64,000 nucleotides of DNA from assembly GCF_000373585.1 (NCBI RefSeq), contig NZ_KB891854.1, positions 62,001 through 126,000 on the forward strand, read 5' to 3'. The DNA is from Streptomyces sp. MspMP-M5. Lineage in GTDB: Bacteria; Actinomycetota; Actinomycetes; Streptomycetales; Streptomycetaceae. Below are positions 1-7,930 of the stretch, piece by piece (the stretch's first letter is position 1; every line of letters begins with the position of its first letter). The position numbers and the translations under genes were made by a program. Under the pieces are notes generated by a model. It was not told the origin of the DNA, did not search any database, and saw nothing but the letters and a program-made list of their open reading frames with translations.

Positions 1-115
1 AGGCCGCGGCGGCCACTCCGGCCGCCAGGAACGACCGGCCGCGGGTCGTCAGTCCCGCGAGCGCGGCGCGCAGCCCGCCCGGCTCGGGCGTCCCGGTGCT
101 CCCCCCGCCGGACAT
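1..115 (-). CDS. DUF58-domain protein, N-terminal fragment (runs off the window)
   Basis: Only the first 38 residues are visible. The ATG at 115 shares one base with the moxR stop codon, so the two are translationally coupled. After a short Gly/Ser/Pro-rich start the fragment reads LTTRGRSFLAAGVAAAA, the usual opening of actinobacterial DUF58 proteins (basic stretch, then a membrane segment). A DUF58 (vWA-like) gene directly after moxR is a standard pair, thought to assist membrane or secreted protein complexes. The identification rests on this start and the context; the diagnostic domain lies outside the window. Confidence 0.6.
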   Translation of the reverse strand, partial: MSGGGSTGTPEPGGLRAALAGLTTRGRSFLAAGVAAAA

Positions 116-1140
116 CACAACCCCCGGGCGCCGGGCGGCTGCTGGCCGCGAACGGGCTGCCGCCACTGCGGGGCGGACGGGTCGGGCACCGGTGTGCGCT
201 GCACGATCTCCAGCACCACCTGCTCGGCCGTGCGGCGGCTCAACTGGGCCTGCGCGGTGGGCAGCAGACGGTGCGCGAGCACCGCCACCGCCAGCGACTG
301 GACGTCGTCCGGGAGCGCGAACTCCCGCCCGGCCATGGCCGCCGCGGCCTTCGCCGCGCGCAGCAGATGCAGGGTGGCCCGCGGTGAGGCGCCGAGCCGC
401 AGATCGGGGTGGCTGCGGGTGGCCGCGACGAGGTCGACGGCGTACCGGCGGACGGCCTCGGCGACGTGGACGGTGCGCACCGCCTCGGTCAGCCGCACGA
501 TCTCGTGGGCGTGCGCCACCGGACGCAGATCGTCCAACGGGGAGGTGCCGCCGTGCACGTCGAGCATCCGCAGCTCGGCCGCCGGGCTGGGGTAGCCGAT
601 CGACACCCGGGCCATGAAGCGGTCCCGCTGGGCCTCCGGGAGCGGGTAGGTGCCCTCCATCTCGACCGGGTTCTGCGTCGCGACGACCATGAAGGGGCGG
701 GGCAGGTCGTAGGTCTGCCCGTCCATGGTGACCTGGTGCTCCTCCATGGACTCCAGGAGCGCGGACTGGGTCTTGGGGGAGGCGCGGTTGATCTCGTCGC
801 CGATCACGATCTGGGCGAAGATCGCGCCGGGCTTGAACTCGAAGTCCTGCCGCTGCTGGTCGTAGACGCTGACGCCGGTGATGTCGGACGGCAGCAGATC
901 GGGGGTGAACTGGATGCGCCGCACCGAGCAGTCGACGGACCGGGCCAGCGCCTTGGCGAGCATCGTCTTGCCGACGCCGGGCACGTCCTCGATGAGCAGG
1001 TGCCCCTCTGCCAGCAGGACGGTCAGCGCGAGCCGTACGACCTCCGGCTTGCCCTCGATCACGCCCTCCACGGACCGGTGCACCCGCCCGGCGGTGGTGG
1101 TCAGATCGGCAAGGCTCGCTCGTTCGTCATACGTCGTCAC
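115..1140 (-). CDS. MoxR-family AAA+ ATPase
   Basis: 341 aa from the GTG at 1140, chosen because a clear GAGGAGG ribosome site lies just upstream and the protein then opens normally; longer in-frame starts lack this. The AAA+ core is intact: Walker A GVGKT at residues 55-59 and Walker B with IGDEIN at about 113-118, then the MoxR-typical NRASPKTQSALLESMEE stretch. MoxR ATPases act as chaperone-like remodelling factors with vWA/DUF58 partners, matching the coupled downstream gene. The exact substrate cannot be told. It is transcribed away from the dcw cluster and is probably the first gene of its own operon. Confidence 0.85.
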   Translation of the reverse strand: MTTYDERASLADLTTTAGRVHRSVEGVIEGKPEVVRLALTVLLAEGHLLIEDVPGVGKTMLAKALARSVDCSVRRIQFTPDLLPSDITGVSVYDQQRQDFEFKPGAIFAQIVIGDEINRASPKTQSALLESMEEHQVTMDGQTYDLPRPFMVVATQNPVEMEGTYPLPEAQRDRFMARVSIGYPSPAAELRMLDVHGGTSPLDDLRPVAHAHEIVRLTEAVRTVHVAEAVRRYAVDLVAATRSHPDLRLGASPRATLHLLRAAKAAAAMAGREFALPDDVQSLAVAVLAHRLLPTAQAQLSRRTAEQVVLEIVQRTPVPDPSAPQWRQPVRGQQPPGARGL

Positions 1141-1355
1141 TCGGCCCTCCTCGGCCCGTCGACGGGTGGCCGACGCCCCCTCGACGGACCCGGTCCTCCC
1201 CGCGCGCATCCCGCCCGGCTCGGGCCGGGGCGATGTCACGTAGGCATTCTGGCCGCCCGCGCGGCCTCGCGTCATGGCCTGTGGACAACTCACACCCTTC
1301 GAGTCCGACAAACCAGAAGAATCCGGCGAAGCGGTCGCAGGGGAGGAGAAGCAAA

Positions 1356-1386
1356 CGGGACCCGCCGCCCATCGCGGCAGGTCCCG
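1356..1386 (-). terminator. Probable terminator hairpin of the carbonic anhydrase gene
   Basis: CGGGAC at 1356-1361 is complementary to GTCCCG at 1381-1386, with further GC pairing inside the stem. It begins 8 bp past the carbonic anhydrase stop codon on the minus strand and is followed by GTTTGCTTC, a weak T-containing tail. Confidence 0.55.
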
Positions 1387-1393
1387 TCCCAGG

Positions 1394-1954
1394 TCAGTGC
1401 CGCGGGTCGATCTCCCGCAGCAGGCCCGTCGTCACGTCGAAGACAAAGCCGCGGACGTCGTCGGTGTGCGGCAGGAACGGCGAGGTGCGCACCCGCTGCA
1501 TGGACTGCCGGACGTCCTCGTCCAGGTCCTTGAACGCCTCGACCGCCCAGGTGGGCCGCTGGCCGACCTCGGCCGCCAGCTCGTGCCGGAAGTCCTCGGT
1601 CAGGCCGAGCAGACCGCATCCGGTGTGGTGGATGAGGACCACCGACCGGGTGCCGAGTGCGCGCTGGCTGATCGTCAGGGAGCGGATGATGTCGTCGGTC
1701 ACCACGCCGCCGGCGTTGCGGATGGTGTGGCAGTCGCCGAGCTGCAGGCCCAGCGCGGCGTGCAGGTCGATCCGGGCGTCCATGCAGGCCACGACGGCGA
1801 CCTTGCGGACCGGCCGGGCGTCCATGCCCGGGTCGGTGAAGGCGGCGGCGTAGCGACGGTTCGCCTCGACGAGCTGGTCGGTGACCGTGCCCTCGGAGGC
1901 GGCGGACGTGCTGTCGGCGGACGGGGGCAGCGGCTGCGACGCAGGTATGGACAT
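1394..1954 (-). CDS. Beta-class carbonic anhydrase
   Basis: 186 aa from ATG 1954. Interconverts CO2 and bicarbonate in the cytoplasm. The beta-class zinc signature is present: Cys57 in ACMDAR (with Asp59 and Arg61), then His110 and Cys113 in IHHTGCG. The IRNAGG motif at about 78-83 is also typical. The short size and absence of extra domains resemble the small mycobacterial beta-enzyme group (Rv1284-like). The first 25 residues are low-complexity Ser/Pro and may be dispensable. It stands alone between moxR and the divergent dcw cluster, with its own terminator. Confidence 0.9.
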   Translation of the reverse strand: MSIPASQPLPPSADSTSAASEGTVTDQLVEANRRYAAAFTDPGMDARPVRKVAVVACMDARIDLHAALGLQLGDCHTIRNAGGVVTDDIIRSLTISQRALGTRSVVLIHHTGCGLLGLTEDFRHELAAEVGQRPTWAVEAFKDLDEDVRQSMQRVRTSPFLPHTDDVRGFVFDVTTGLLREIDPRH

Positions 1955-2115
1955 GGATTCACGGTAATCGTTCAGGGCTTGAACGGCCCCTCCGGAAAGC
2001 AGGGCGTAGGGGGCAACGTCACACCTTGTGAGGTAATCCACAGGGTGGGACGTCCCCACCCAAAGCCGCCGGAAAACCTTCGGACACACCCTGCGGGGGA
2101 CGCGCGGAACCGGTT

Positions 2116-2143
2116 GATTGACCGGGGCGGCAGGTGGACTAAA
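2116..2143 (+). promoter_or_regulatory. Probable housekeeping promoter of the dcw operon
   Basis: TTGACC at 2116-2121 and TAAAGT at 2138-2143 are separated by 16 bp, a good match to a vegetative (HrdB-type) promoter. It would give a leader of about 215 nt before rsmH. The -10 region overlaps the GTGG repeats at 2132-2161, so a repeat-binding protein could block it. The start site is inferred, not shown. Confidence 0.5.
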
Positions 2144-2161
2144 GTGGCGCGAAGTGGGAGG
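2132..2161 (+). repeat. Three GTGG repeats at exact 10-bp spacing (MraZ-box-like)
   Basis: GTGG occurs at 2132, 2142 and 2152, each unit 10 bp long, two of the units ending in AA. MraZ proteins of other bacteria bind arrays of TGGG/GTGG units at about one helical turn, placed over the promoter of the mraZ-rsmH operon. Position and spacing here match that arrangement, but no mraZ gene is adjacent. Confidence 0.5.
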
Positions 2162-2201
2162 CGTGACGCTCTCCTTGGATCCCGGATCCCTCGTGTGCGT
2201 G

Positions 2202-2215
2202 ACCGTACGTACGGT
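2202..2215. promoter_or_regulatory. 14-bp perfect palindrome ACCGTACGTACGGT
   Basis: A perfect 14-bp palindrome in the presumed leader of the dcw operon. A copy differing at one base (ACCGGACGTACGGT) lies at 24355-24368 upstream of the DksA-like gene. The two may be binding sites of one regulator; which one is unknown. Confidence 0.4.
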
Positions 2216-2367
2216 TCGGCCTCCTCCCGCTCCACCGGTCATCCGACGTCACTTCCCCGTCGCCGGAGGGCCACTTCCCCTTCAGAGCGGGCGGGGACCA
2301 AGCGGTACGTGCGGCATCCCCCAGCCAACGGCCGGGGACCCACCTGCCGCCCACCATCGGAAGGCGC

Positions 2368-3327
2368 ATGAGTAGCAACACTCGCCACGTACCGGTCATG
2401 CTCCAGCGCTGTCTGGACATGCTCGCCCCCGCGCTCGCCGAGCCCGGCGCGGTCGTCGTCGACTGCACCCTCGGCCTCGGCGGGCACAGCGAGGCGCTGC
2501 TCGAACGGTTCCCGGAGGCCCGGCTCGTCGCCCTCGACCGCGACCCGTCCGCGCTCCGGCTCGCCGGTGAACGGCTGGCCCCCTACGGCGACCGCGCCAC
2601 CCTCGTGCACGCGGTCTACGACGAGCTGCCCCAGGTACTCGACCGGCTCGGGCTGCCCCACGTCCAGGCCGTCCTGTTCGACCTCGGGGTCTCCTCCATG
2701 CAGCTCGACGAGGCCGACCGCGGCTTCGCCTATGCCCAGGACGCCCCGCTCGACATGCGGATGGACCAGACGACCGGCATCAGCGCCGCCGAGGTCCTCA
2801 ACACCTACCCGCCCGGTGAACTGGTCCGGATCCTGCGCTCCTACGGCGAGGAGAAGCAGGCCAAGCGGATCGTCGCGGCGGTGGTCCGGGAGCGGGAGAA
2901 GGAGCCGTTCAGCACCAGCGCCCGGCTGGTCGAGCTGATCCGCGACGCGCTGCCGCAGGCCGCCAAGCGCACCGGCGGCAATCCGGCCAAGCGCACCTTC
3001 CAGGCGCTGCGCATCGAGGTCAACGGCGAGCTGGCCTGCGTCGAGCGCGCCGTCCCGGCCGCCGTCAAGGCGCTCGCGGTGGGCGGCCGGATCGCCGTGC
3101 TCTCCTACCACTCGCTGGAGGACCGGCTGGTCAAGCAGGTCTTCGCGGCCGGCGCGAGCAACACCGCGCCGCCCGGCCTGCCGGTCGTCCCCGAGCGCTA
3201 CCAGCCGCGCCTGAAGCTGCTCACCCGCGGCGCCGAGCTGCCCACCGAGGAGGAGGTCGCCGAGAACCGGCGGGCGGCCCCCGCCCGGCTGCGCGGCGCC
3301 GAGCGCATCCGTGAGGACATCGCGTGA
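2368..3327 (+). CDS. rsmH: 16S rRNA (cytosine-1402-N4) methyltransferase RsmH (MraW)
   Basis: 319 aa, full length for the family. Methylates N4 of C1402 in the decoding centre of 16S rRNA using S-adenosylmethionine. The opening [15 protein letters not shown], the SAM-binding [16 protein letters not shown] (about 30-45), [17 protein letters not shown] (about 110-126) and the C-terminal [13 protein letters not shown] block ([13 protein letters not shown], about 247-259) are all family hallmarks. GGAAGG precedes the ATG at 2368. It is the first gene of the division and cell-wall cluster and overlaps ftsL by GTGA. Confidence 0.95.
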   Translation: MSSNTRHVPVMLQRCLDMLAPALAEPGAVVVDCTLGLGGHSEALLERFPEARLVALDRDPSALRLAGERLAPYGDRATLVHAVYDELPQVLDRLGLPHVQAVLFDLGVSSMQLDEADRGFAYAQDAPLDMRMDQTTGISAAEVLNTYPPGELVRILRSYGEEKQAKRIVAAVVREREKEPFSTSARLVELIRDALPQAAKRTGGNPAKRTFQALRIEVNGELACVERAVPAAVKALAVGGRIAVLSYHSLEDRLVKQVFAAGASNTAPPGLPVVPERYQPRLKLLTRGAELPTEEEVAENRRAAPARLRGAERIREDIA

Positions 3328-3989
3328 CAGGGCAGGGGAGCCGCCCGCGCGGCCGGCAGCGGCTGGCCGCGCTGCTGCCCTCCCCGCCCCGCGGCGGCAC
3401 CGCCGCGCGCACCCCCTTCGTCCTGCTCGTCGTCGTGCTCCTGGGCTCCGGGCTGATCACCCTGCTGCTGCTCAACTCCGCGCTGAACCAAGGCTCGTTC
3501 GAGCTGAGCCGACTGGAGCGGAAGACCGGCGAGCTGACGGACGAGCAGCAGGAGCTCCAGCAGGAGGTCAATGGCTACTCCGCGCCCGACGAGCTGGCGC
3601 GGCGGGCCCACAAACTGGGTATGGTGCCGGGCGGCAACCCGGCCTTCCTGATGCCGGACGGCACCGTCCGCGGCGCGCCGGGCCCGGTCTCGTCCTCCGG
3701 CACTCCGTCGGCCGCGTCCGCCGCGCCGCTGCCGCTCGGCCCGGTGCTCCCGCGGCCGGCGCCCCAGGAGACCCCGCCGGCGTCCGTGGTCCCCCCGCCG
3801 GCCCCCGCCGTCCGCGCCGCTTTCGGGCCGCTCGCCCCCAGCACCCCGGGCGTCCCGCCGTCCCCGGGCCCGCTGGCCACCCCCGCGGCCCCGGCGTCCG
3901 TCCTCACGGCCGACGCGCCCGCCCCGGCCGCCGCCGTCCGCCTGTCCGAGCCGCCGGCCGGGCCCACCCCGTCGGCCCCCGGCAGGTGA
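3324..3989 (+). CDS. ftsL: FtsL-like divisome membrane protein with long Pro/Ala tail
   Basis: 221 aa from a GTG overlapping the rsmH stop. It has a short basic cytoplasmic start, one membrane helix at about 31-52, then a leucine/glutamine-rich coiled-coil region at about 56-85, the bitopic layout of FtsL. FtsL joins FtsQ and the FtsW/FtsI synthase at the septum. The remaining ~110 residues are almost only Pro, Ala, Ser, Gly and Val and have no recognisable fold; most FtsL proteins lack such a tail. Identification is by topology and position because FtsL sequences diverge quickly. Confidence 0.85.
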   Translation: MTGQGSRPRGRQRLAALLPSPPRGGTAARTPFVLLVVVLLGSGLITLLLLNSALNQGSFELSRLERKTGELTDEQQELQQEVNGYSAPDELARRAHKLGMVPGGNPAFLMPDGTVRGAPGPVSSSGTPSAASAAPLPLGPVLPRPAPQETPPASVVPPPAPAVRAAFGPLAPSTPGVPPSPGPLATPAAPASVLTADAPAPAAAVRLSEPPAGPTPSAPGR

Positions 3990-3993
3990 CCGC

Positions 3994-4104
3994 GTGACGC
4001 CCGCCGCCCGCCGCTGCCGCGGTCCCGCCGCCCCGGACCCCGGGGCGCACGGCGCCGCGCCGCTCCCCGCCACCCCCGTGCCCGACCCGGAGACCGCGGT
4101 ATGA
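3994..4104 (+). CDS. Possible 36-codon ORF coupled to ftsI
   Basis: From the GTG at 3994 a 36-codon frame ends in a TGA overlapping the ftsI ATG (ATGA), an arrangement used for translational coupling. The peptide is Pro/Ala/Arg-rich with no domain. It fills the only sizeable gap between ftsL and ftsI. It may be a short coupling ORF that carries ribosomes into ftsI, or chance in a GC-rich spacer. Confidence 0.25.
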   Translation: MTPAARRCRGPAAPDPGAHGAAPLPATPVPDPETAV

Positions 4105-6050
4105 CCGAGCCCAGGGACCCCCGTCGCGTTCCGCGCCCCGCCCGGACCGGCGGCCGCCCGTCCGCCGGCCGGTCCGGCGCGTCCCGGACGCCCGCCGCCC
4201 GCCGCCCCGCCGCGGGCCCGCTGCGGCCGGTCAGCCCGCGCCCCCGGCTGCGGCTGGTGGCCCTGGCGCTGACGCTGGTGATGCTGGCGTTCGTCTTCCG
4301 GCTCGTGCAGGTGCAGGCCGTGGACGCCGCGGCCTACGCCGCCAGGGCCAACGAGAACCGCTACGTCCCGGTCAAACTGGCCGCCGAACGCGGCGCGATC
4401 ACCGACCGCAACGGCGTGGCGCTGGCCACCACCGTGGACGCGTACGACATCACCGCCGACCCGAGCCTGCTGGCGCCCGCCAAGATCAAGGTCAAGGACG
4501 CCCCGCGGCAGGCCGCCGCGCTGCTCGCGCCGATCCTCGGCGAGTCCGAGAAGACGCTCGCCGCCAAGCTCGACCAGCCCGCCTCCCGCTACGTCCTGCT
4601 CGCCCGCCAGCGCACCCCCCAGGTCTGGAAGCGGATCAAGGACCTCCGCAAGGAGCTGGACGCGAAGGCGGCCGCCGCCCCCAAGCGCGCCCCCCGTCCC
4701 AACGTCCTGGTCGGGATCTTCGCCGACAAGCACAGCAAGCGGGTCTACCCGGGCGGCGACCTCGCGGCCGGCCTCCTCGGCTTCGTCAACGGCGCGGGCA
4801 AGGGCGCCGGCGGCCTGGAGGCCCAGCTCGACAAGCAGCTGGCCGGCAAGGACGGCAAGCTGGTCTACGCCCAGTCCGGCGGCCGCCGGGTCCCCACCGC
4901 CGACACCCAGGAGCACCCCGCCGTCCCCGGCACCGACGTCCAGCTGACGATCGACCGCGACATCCAGTGGGCGGCCCAGCAGGCCATCTCGCGGCAGGTG
5001 GAGAAGTCCGACGCCGACCGCGGCTACGTCGTCGTCCAGGACACCCGCACCGGCCAGATCCTGGCCCTCGCCAACGCCCCCGGCTTCGACCCCAACGACC
5101 TCTCCAAGGCCGGCCGCGACACGCTCGGCAACCCCGCCCTCACCGACGCCTACGAACCCGGCTCCACCAGCAAGCTGATGTCGATGGCGGCCGTCCTGGA
5201 GGAGGGCGCCGCGACCCCGTACACCCGGGTCACCGTGCCCAACCGGCTGCACCGCGGCGACCGGCTCTTCTCGGACGACGTCGACCACGCCACCTGGAAC
5301 CTGACGCTCAACGGCGTGCTCGCCAAGTCCAGCAACATCGGCACCATCCTGGCCACCGGCCAGCTGGGCACCACCCAGCCCCAGGCCAACCAGGTCCTCT
5401 ACTCCTACCTGCGGAAATTCGGCATCGGCCGGCCGACCGGACTCAACTTCCCGGGCGAGACCGACGGCATCCTGGCCAAGCCGCAGGACTGGAACACCTC
5501 GCAGCAGTACACCATCCCGTTCGGCCAGGGCCTGTCCCTCAACGCCGTCCAGGCCGCCTCCGTCTACTCCACCATCGCCAACGGCGGTGAGCGGATCGCC
5601 CCCACCCTCGTCCGCGGCACCACCGGGCCGGACGGCCGCTACGCCCCGATCCCCGCGCCCGCCCGGAGCCGGGTGGTGAGCCCGAAGACCGCCACCACGC
5701 TCTCCACCATGCTGGAGTCGGTGGTCGACGACGAGGAGGGCACCGGCGCGAAGGCGAAGATCGACGGGTACCGGGTCGGCGGCAAGACCGGCACGTCCAA
5801 CCGGGTGGACCCGAAGACCGGCCGCTACCACGGCTACACCGCCTCCTTCGCCGGCTTCGCGCCCGCCGACAAGCCCCGCGTCACCGTCTACTGCGCCGTA
5901 CAGAACCCCAAGCGGGGCAGCTATTTCGGAGGCCAGGTCTGCGGCCCGATCTTCCAGCAGGTCATGGCGTTCGCACTGAAGACCCTCCAGGTCCCCCCGA
6001 CCGGCGCGCAGCCGCCGCGGCTGCCGGTCACCTTCAAGCCAGGCGAATGA
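4101..6050 (+). CDS. ftsI: Septal penicillin-binding protein, transpeptidase FtsI (PBP3)
   Basis: 649 aa. Cross-links septal peptidoglycan, working with FtsW. The cytoplasmic N-terminus is Arg/Pro-rich, followed by one membrane helix at about 51-68, the PBP dimerisation region and the transpeptidase domain. All three catalytic motifs are intact: STSK at 355-358 (Ser355 is the acyl-enzyme nucleophile), SSN at 410-412 and KTG at 562-564. Class B architecture: no glycosyltransferase domain and no PASTA repeats. The longer cytoplasmic start is usual for actinobacteria. The next gene, murE, begins 18 bp downstream. Confidence 0.95.
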   Translation: MTEPRDPRRVPRPARTGGRPSAGRSGASRTPAARRPAAGPLRPVSPRPRLRLVALALTLVMLAFVFRLVQVQAVDAAAYAARANENRYVPVKLAAERGAITDRNGVALATTVDAYDITADPSLLAPAKIKVKDAPRQAAALLAPILGESEKTLAAKLDQPASRYVLLARQRTPQVWKRIKDLRKELDAKAAAAPKRAPRPNVLVGIFADKHSKRVYPGGDLAAGLLGFVNGAGKGAGGLEAQLDKQLAGKDGKLVYAQSGGRRVPTADTQEHPAVPGTDVQLTIDRDIQWAAQQAISRQVEKSDADRGYVVVQDTRTGQILALANAPGFDPNDLSKAGRDTLGNPALTDAYEPGSTSKLMSMAAVLEEGAATPYTRVTVPNRLHRGDRLFSDDVDHATWNLTLNGVLAKSSNIGTILATGQLGTTQPQANQVLYSYLRKFGIGRPTGLNFPGETDGILAKPQDWNTSQQYTIPFGQGLSLNAVQAASVYSTIANGGERIAPTLVRGTTGPDGRYAPIPAPARSRVVSPKTATTLSTMLESVVDDEEGTGAKAKIDGYRVGGKTGTSNRVDPKTGRYHGYTASFAGFAPADKPRVTVYCAVQNPKRGSYFGGQVCGPIFQQVMAFALKTLQVPPTGAQPPRLPVTFKPGE

Positions 6051-6068
6051 AATCGAGGCACAACCGCC

Positions 6069-7868
6069 GTGACGACCATCACCCCCGACGGCCCGCAGCT
6101 GCCCGGCGACGGCCCCCCGGCGAAGCCCTCACTTCGCCCCGGGCCCGTTCTGCCCGGTACGCTCACCGCCGTGTCACAAGCTGATCAGTCCCCCAAAGCC
6201 CAGCACGCGGAGAAGGGCGGCCCCGGCAGATATCCGGGTGCGCCGCGCCCCGACGAGGTCCGCCCCACCCCTCTGGCCGACCTCGCCCAGCAGCTGGCGA
6301 TCCCCGTCCCGGACGGTGCCGCAGCCGTCCAGGTCACCGGCATCACCCACGACTCCCGGGCGGTGCGGCCCGGTGACGTCTACGCCGCGCTGCCCGGCGC
6401 CCGTCTGCACGGCGCCGACTTCGTCGCCCAGGCCGCCGACCTCGGCGCCGCCGCGATCCTGACCGACCCGTCGGGCGCCGAGCGGGCCGCCGCGACCGGC
6501 CTGCCGGTCCTGGCCGTCGACGACCCGCGCGGCCGGATGGGCGCCCTGGCCGTCTCGATCTACGGGGCGCCGGGCGACGACCTCCTCCAGATCGGCATCA
6601 CCGGCACCTCCGGCAAGACCACCACCGCGTACCTCATCGACGGCGGTCTGCGGGCCGCGGCCGCCAAGGAGATCGAGCGGGGCCTGCACGAAGCGCAGCC
6701 GGCCGGGGGCGCCGCCGGGCGACGGGTCGGCGGACCGACCGGACTGATCGGCACGGTCGAGTCGCGGATCGGCGACGAGCGCCTGAAGTCCGAGCGGACC
6801 ACCCCCGAGGCCACCGACCTCCAGGCGCTGTTCGCGGTGATGCGCGAGCGCGGCGTCCGCTCGGTCACCATGGAGGTCTCCAGCCACGCGCTGGTGCTCG
6901 GCCGGGTCGACGGCTGCGTCTTCGACGTCGCGGTCTTCAACAACCTCAGCCCGGAGCACATGGAGTTCCACTCCGGCATGGAGGACTACTTCCACGCCAA
7001 GGCGCAGCTGTTCACCAAGGCGCGCAGCAAGGCCGGTGTGGTCAACCTCGACGACGAGTACGGCCGCCGGCTGGCCGCCGGCGAGTCCGAGGTCCCGGTC
7101 ACCACGTTCTCCGCCGAGGGCCACCCGGACGCGGACTGGCGCGCCGCCGACGTCGAGGTCGGCACGCTCGGCTCGACGTTCACCGTGCACGGCCCCGGGG
7201 GCGTGACGGTGCGTGCCGCCTGCCCGATCGCCGGTCCGTTCAACGTCTCCAACGCGCTCGCCGCCATCACGGCCCTGGCCGTCGCCGGCGTGGACCCGCA
7301 GACCGCGGCCGACGGCGTCGCCGCGGTCCCCGGCGTCCCCGGCCGCCTGGAGCGCGTGGACGCCGGCCAGCCCTATCTGGCGGTCGTCGACTACGCCCAC
7401 AAGACCGACGCCGTCGAATCGGTTCTGCGCGCCCTGCGCAAGGTCACCACCGGGAAGGTGCACGCCGTCCTCGGTTGCGGTGGCGACCGCGACCGGCAGA
7501 AGCGGATGCCGATGGGCGCCGCGGTCGCCCGGCTCGCCGACACCGCCGTGCTGACCTCCGACAACCCCCGCTCCGAGGACCCGCTCGCGATCCTCGCCAC
7601 CATGCTCGCGGGCGCCGCCGAGGTGCCCGTCCACGAGCGCGGCACCGTCCTGGTCGAGGAGGACCGGGCCGCCGCGGTCGCCGCCGCCGTCGCCCGCGCC
7701 GAGCCCGGGGACACCGTGATCGTCGCGGGCAAGGGCCACGAACAGGGTCAGGACATCGCCGGAGTGGTACGCCCCTTCGACGACCGTCAGGTGCTGCGCG
7801 CCGCGATCGAGTCCGCCATGGCATCGCAGCCGCCGCAGCAGTCACAGCAGCCGAACCACCAGGGATGA
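6069..7868 (+). CDS. murE: UDP-MurNAc-tripeptide synthetase MurE
   Basis: 599 aa from GTG 6069 (GAGG site 10 bp upstream); a GTG at 6171 would remove a poorly structured 34-residue extension and is a real alternative. Adds diaminopimelate to UDP-MurNAc-L-Ala-D-Glu. The ATP loop GTSGKTT is at 179-185, the central ligase domain carries TTPEA and the C-terminal domain contains DNPR at 498-501, the motif that marks diaminopimelate-adding rather than lysine-adding MurE. Streptomycetes use the LL isomer. An insert of about 25 residues follows the ATP loop (around 200-225). Confidence 0.95.
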   Translation: MTTITPDGPQLPGDGPPAKPSLRPGPVLPGTLTAVSQADQSPKAQHAEKGGPGRYPGAPRPDEVRPTPLADLAQQLAIPVPDGAAAVQVTGITHDSRAVRPGDVYAALPGARLHGADFVAQAADLGAAAILTDPSGAERAAATGLPVLAVDDPRGRMGALAVSIYGAPGDDLLQIGITGTSGKTTTAYLIDGGLRAAAAKEIERGLHEAQPAGGAAGRRVGGPTGLIGTVESRIGDERLKSERTTPEATDLQALFAVMRERGVRSVTMEVSSHALVLGRVDGCVFDVAVFNNLSPEHMEFHSGMEDYFHAKAQLFTKARSKAGVVNLDDEYGRRLAAGESEVPVTTFSAEGHPDADWRAADVEVGTLGSTFTVHGPGGVTVRAACPIAGPFNVSNALAAITALAVAGVDPQTAADGVAAVPGVPGRLERVDAGQPYLAVVDYAHKTDAVESVLRALRKVTTGKVHAVLGCGGDRDRQKRMPMGAAVARLADTAVLTSDNPRSEDPLAILATMLAGAAEVPVHERGTVLVEEDRAAAVAAAVARAEPGDTVIVAGKGHEQGQDIAGVVRPFDDRQVLRAAIESAMASQPPQQSQQPNHQG

Positions 7869-7930
7869 CACACCGCCATGCGCGCACAATCCTCTTGTTG
7901 GCACCTCCTGCACGGCCCCGGGGGTGACCT

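Larger units (their letters stand above)
1955..2367. other. 413-bp divergent intergenic region before the dcw cluster
   Basis: No credible gene is present; the frames open here have no coding character. It carries a 7-bp hairpin (GGGTGGG 2043-2049 with CCCACCC 2055-2061), a promoter with GTGG repeats (2116-2161) and a 14-bp palindrome (2202-2215). Notably no mraZ gene occurs here, although mraZ directly precedes rsmH in many bacteria. Confidence 0.7.

Noticed and set aside
2118..2375. Possible mraZ or leader gene before rsmH
   Set aside because: The 85-codon frame is Pro/Arg-rich and lacks the AbrB-like MraZ fold and DXXXR motif; it also overlaps the rsmH start.
3198..5831. 877-codon open frame on the minus strand opposite ftsL/ftsI
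   Set aside because: Antisense shadow of high-GC coding DNA; composition is Gly/Ala/Arg/Val low-complexity, and the plus strand has clear ftsL and ftsI genes.
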